Origin: Chitinophagaceae bacterium | GTDB lineage: Bacteria; Bacteroidota; Bacteroidia; Chitinophagales; Chitinophagaceae | Assembly (NCBI GenBank): GCA_016787085.1 | Contig: JAEUVJ010000034.1 | Location: 1-64,000, forward strand | Length of the DNA stretch: 64,000 nt | Direction: 5' to 3' | In this document: positions 61,221 to 64,000 of the stretch, piece after piece | Numbering within the stretch: the first letter of the stretch is position 1 | How the letters are laid out: each line of letters begins with the position of its first letter | Made by a program: the position numbers and the translations under genes | Notes under the pieces: model-generated | Database searches by the model: none | What the model was told of the DNA's origin: nothing | What the model saw: only the letters and a program-made list of their open reading frames with translations

Positions 61221-61586
61221 ATGAAATACGTCATAAGACTGGAAGAAGCGGCCATGTTTGCCGTTAGCCTTTTCGGCTTATACCAACTTAATGCAGATGG
61301 CTGGTATTATCCGGTACTGTTTATCGGTCCTGACATTAGTATGATCGGGTATGCGGCCGGTAGTGCAGCCGGGGCAACGGTCTATAACTTTTTTCATCAC
61401 AAAGGAGTGGCGGTAGCGATCTTTATGATGGGCCTTTATCTGCCCAATGAACTGATGTTGATCATCGGGATCATTCTGTTTGGCCACTCCTCGATGGATC
61501 GCATGTTCGGTTATGGGTTGAAATTAGACCGCGGTTTCAAATACACACATCTTGGAACAATCGGAAAGTATAAAAATAAGAAATGA
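61221..61586 (+). CDS. DUF4260 small membrane protein
   Basis: A 121-residue protein with three to four hydrophobic helices and the family's R-L-E-E-A-A-M-F start, D-x-S-M-I-G-Y and the end G-Y-G-L-K-L-D-R-G-F-K-Y-T-H-L-G-x-I-G. Function unknown. Its TGA overlaps the parC start (ATGA). Confidence 0.85.
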   Translation: MKYVIRLEEAAMFAVSLFGLYQLNADGWYYPVLFIGPDISMIGYAAGSAAGATVYNFFHHKGVAVAIFMMGLYLPNELMLIIGIILFGHSSMDRMFGYGLKLDRGFKYTHLGTIGKYKNKK

Positions 61587-64000
61587 GCGCAGCGAAAAAC
61601 AAGTTGACAGAGATACAGAACAATGATTCAGGCTTGCATGGACAGTATAAGACCTGGTTTCTTGATTATGCCTCATACGTAATATTGGAAAGGGCCGTGC
61701 CGGCTGTAGAAGACGGACTGAAACCGGTACAGCGCCGCATCCTTCATGCTATGAAGGAAATGGATGACGGCCGTTTTAATAAGGTCGCCAATATCATAGG
61801 GCAGGCGATGCAATATCACCCGCATGGCGATGCCAGTATCGGTGATGCACTGGTGAACATGGGGCAAAAAGATCTGCTGGTTGAAACACAGGGAAACTGG
61901 GGTGATGTTCGGACAGGTGATGATGCTGCCGCACCAAGGTATATTGAAGCCAGGCTCAGCAAGTTTGCCCTGGAAGTGGCATTCAATAATAAAACCACTG
62001 AATGGCAGCTTAGTTATGATGGAAGGAAGAATGAACCGGTGACCTTACCGATGAAGTTCCCGTTGTTGCTGGCGCAGGGTGCCGATGGTATTGCTGTAGG
62101 ATTATCTACAAAAATATTGCCCCATAATTTCTGCGAACTGATAGAGGCTACTGTAAAATACCTCCGCGGCAAGCGATTTGAGTTGTATCCCGATTTTATG
62201 ACGGGAGGAATGCTGGATATAGCAGATTACAACCAGGGTAAACGGGGTGGGAAGGTCAAGGTAAGGGCACTGATCGAAGAAGTAGATAAAAAGACATTAG
62301 CGATCCGTTCTGTTCCTTACGGGGTTACCACTACCCAGCTGATGGACTCGATCGTAAAAGCCAATGACCAGGGTAAGATCAAAATAAAAAAAGTAACCGA
62401 TACAACGGCAGCCGATGTGGAGATACTGATCGACCTCGCCGCAGGCATTTCTCCTGATATCACCATTGATGCGCTATACAAATTCACCGACTGTGAAATA
62501 TCCATTTCCCCTAATGCCTGCGTGATCGTGGGTATGAAGCCGCAGTTCCTGGGTGTGCATGATCTCCTTAAGATTTCTGCAGACAGGACCAAAGACCTGC
62601 TGGAGCAGGAGCTGAAAATAAAATTGGCCGAGCTGCAGGAAAAATGGCATTATACTTCTTTGGAGAAAATATTCTTTGAAGAAAAGATATACAAGGAGCT
62701 GGAGAAAAAACATGAGACATGGGATAAGGTGCTGGAGGCGATAGACAAGGCATTCGTGCCATTCAAAAAACAACTGAAACGGGCGATCACCCGGGAGGAT
62801 ATCATTAAGCTGACGGAAAAACCGGTACGTCGTATCTACAAGCTGGACATTGATGAACTGAATGCGCAGATCAAAGGCCTGGAAGCAGACATCAAGCAGG
62901 TGAAGTATGACCTGGCCAATCTTGTTGATTATGCGGTGGCTTACTATGAGAATCTGTTGAAGAAATACGGAAAAGGAAGGGAACGGAAAACGGAGATCAG
63001 GCAGTTCGAGGTCATAGAAGCAAAACAGGTAGCGATTGCCAATACGAGATTATATGTGAACAGGGAGGAAGGGTTTATAGGAACCGGTTTGAAAAAAGAT
63101 GAGTTTCTTTTTGAATGCTCCGACCTGGATGACATCATTGCTTTTGCGAAGAACGGGGTAATGAAAGTGGTAAAGGTGACGGACAAGGTGTTCATAGGAA
63201 AGGACATCCTGCATGCGGCTGTTTTCAGGAAGAATGATGAACGTACTACCTATAACATGATCTATGTGGATGGGAAGGATGGCATGAGCTATGCCAAGCG
63301 GTTCAATGTAACGGGCATTACAAGGGATAAGGAATATGATCTCACCAAAGGCCATGAGAAAAGTAAAGTTCATTACCTGAGCGTGAACCCCAATGGCGAA
63401 GCGGAGGTATTAAAGATCGTTCTGAGTTCTTCTTCTTCTGCCCGGATAAAAGAATTTGATTTTTACTTTGAAGAACTGGCGATCAAAGGCCGCAGCAGTA
63501 TGGGCAACCAGGTGACAAAATATGCCATCAAATCGGTAAAGTTCAAAGAAGCAGGCAGGGCTACGCTGAGCGGTAAGAAACTCTGGTTTGACGATAAGTT
63601 TGGCCGCTTGAGTGAAGAAGAGAAAGGATTATACCTTGGGACTTTTGAGGCAGACGACAGGATATTGGTGATATATAGCGATGGTCATTACGAGATCACC
63701 GACCAGGAACTGACGCAGCGGTTTGATGCAGAGAATATCCTGCTGATCGGAAAATTCAATCCGGAGAAGATCATTTCAGCCGTTTACCTCGATAAAAAGA
63801 ACCTGCAGTATAACGTGAAACGCTTTAAGATCGAAACCACCACACTGAAGAATAAATTCTTCTTCATCAAAGAAGGAGACGGTAATTATGTTGAGGCCGT
63901 TTCAACAGATGAAGAACCCATACTGGCCGTGCAGACCGGCAGGGGAGACCAGGTACGCAAAGCCAAATTCAAGATCGCTAAAGTAGCCGAAGTGATGGGA
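61583..64000 (+). CDS. parC: DNA topoisomerase IV subunit A (cut by the window end)
   Basis: 806 codons are visible and the frame is open at the right edge. The breakage-reunion domain begins near residue 20 (F-L-D-Y-A-S-Y-V-I-L-E-R-A-V-P, V-E-D-G-L-K-P-V-Q-R-R-I-L), with the DNA-linking Tyr at Y120 in A-A-A-P-R-Y-I-E-A-R and the QRDR region around Y-H-P-H-G-D-A-S-I. A coiled-coil stretch lies near residue 430 and a beta-pinwheel-like C-terminal part follows. It works with ParE to separate daughter chromosomes. Confidence 0.92.
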   Translation, partial: MSAAKNKLTEIQNNDSGLHGQYKTWFLDYASYVILERAVPAVEDGLKPVQRRILHAMKEMDDGRFNKVANIIGQAMQYHPHGDASIGDALVNMGQKDLLVETQGNWGDVRTGDDAAAPRYIEARLSKFALEVAFNNKTTEWQLSYDGRKNEPVTLPMKFPLLLAQGADGIAVGLSTKILPHNFCELIEATVKYLRGKRFELYPDFMTGGMLDIADYNQGKRGGKVKVRALIEEVDKKTLAIRSVPYGVTTTQLMDSIVKANDQGKIKIKKVTDTTAADVEILIDLAAGISPDITIDALYKFTDCEISISPNACVIVGMKPQFLGVHDLLKISADRTKDLLEQELKIKLAELQEKWHYTSLEKIFFEEKIYKELEKKHETWDKVLEAIDKAFVPFKKQLKRAITREDIIKLTEKPVRRIYKLDIDELNAQIKGLEADIKQVKYDLANLVDYAVAYYENLLKKYGKGRERKTEIRQFEVIEAKQVAIANTRLYVNREEGFIGTGLKKDEFLFECSDLDDIIAFAKNGVMKVVKVTDKVFIGKDILHAAVFRKNDERTTYNMIYVDGKDGMSYAKRFNVTGITRDKEYDLTKGHEKSKVHYLSVNPNGEAEVLKIVLSSSSSARIKEFDFYFEELAIKGRSSMGNQVTKYAIKSVKFKEAGRATLSGKKLWFDDKFGRLSEEEKGLYLGTFEADDRILVIYSDGHYEITDQELTQRFDAENILLIGKFNPEKIISAVYLDKKNLQYNVKRFKIETTTLKNKFFFIKEGDGNYVEAVSTDEEPILAVQTGRGDQVRKAKFKIAKVAEVMG

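Overview
The window reads as a chromosome segment of a Bacteroidota bacterium, most likely of the Chitinophagaceae or a close family (an inference from gene content, not a measured phylogeny). Signs are four proteins ending in type IX secretion (T9SS) sorting domains, TAnnTTTG-type -7 promoter boxes, a bifunctional HisB, a NagB fused to a LmbE-like domain, a GH20 hexosaminidase, and few Shine-Dalgarno sequences. Both window edges cut genes: a T9SS protein at the left and topoisomerase IV subunit A at the right.

Layout. 1-5.6 kb: two T9SS proteins, one a 1663-residue modular surface protein. 5.6-16.7 kb: housekeeping genes, mostly on the minus strand (rocD, queD, ispE, DUF151 nuclease, etfBA, rhomboid, rlmH, an inactive/active M16 peptidase pair) with a TPR gene and tilS on plus. 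16.9-17.1 kb: tRNA-Arg(ACG) behind a degenerate copy of itself. 17.6-38.4 kb: a signal-less subtilase, AI-2E transporter, Bax-inhibitor-like protein, an amino-sugar group (nagB-LmbE, GH20, and a separate aspartylglucosaminidase-like enzyme), two pirins with an FMN reductase, cutC, a peroxiredoxin-like lipid/periplasmic protein, a repeat lipoprotein, an Xaa-Pro aminopeptidase and small proteins.

38.4-47.3 kb is the part that stands out: an 8.8-kb integrated element lying between perfect 48-bp direct repeats, one inside an intact tRNA-Lys(CTT) and the other a displaced 3' half. It encodes a tyrosine integrase, an excisionase-like HTH protein, a prim-pol/RecA-like replication protein followed by an iteron-rich candidate origin, a DUF5681 protein, two small unknown proteins, one HK97-fold major capsid protein, tiny membrane peptides and a minus-strand membrane protein near the tRNA. 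No portal, large terminase, protease or tail gene is present. This looks like a phage satellite carrying an orphan capsid gene. The element also seems to bring a new terminator for the tRNA it splits from its old one.

47.4-50.4 kb: two more T9SS proteins. 50.3-57.5 kb: a complete his operon, hisGDCBHAFI, preceded by a His-rich leader peptide and a classical attenuator. 57.7-64 kb: parE, a TylF-like methyltransferase, a DUF1835 protein, a DUF4260 protein and parC (cut), close-packed in one direction.
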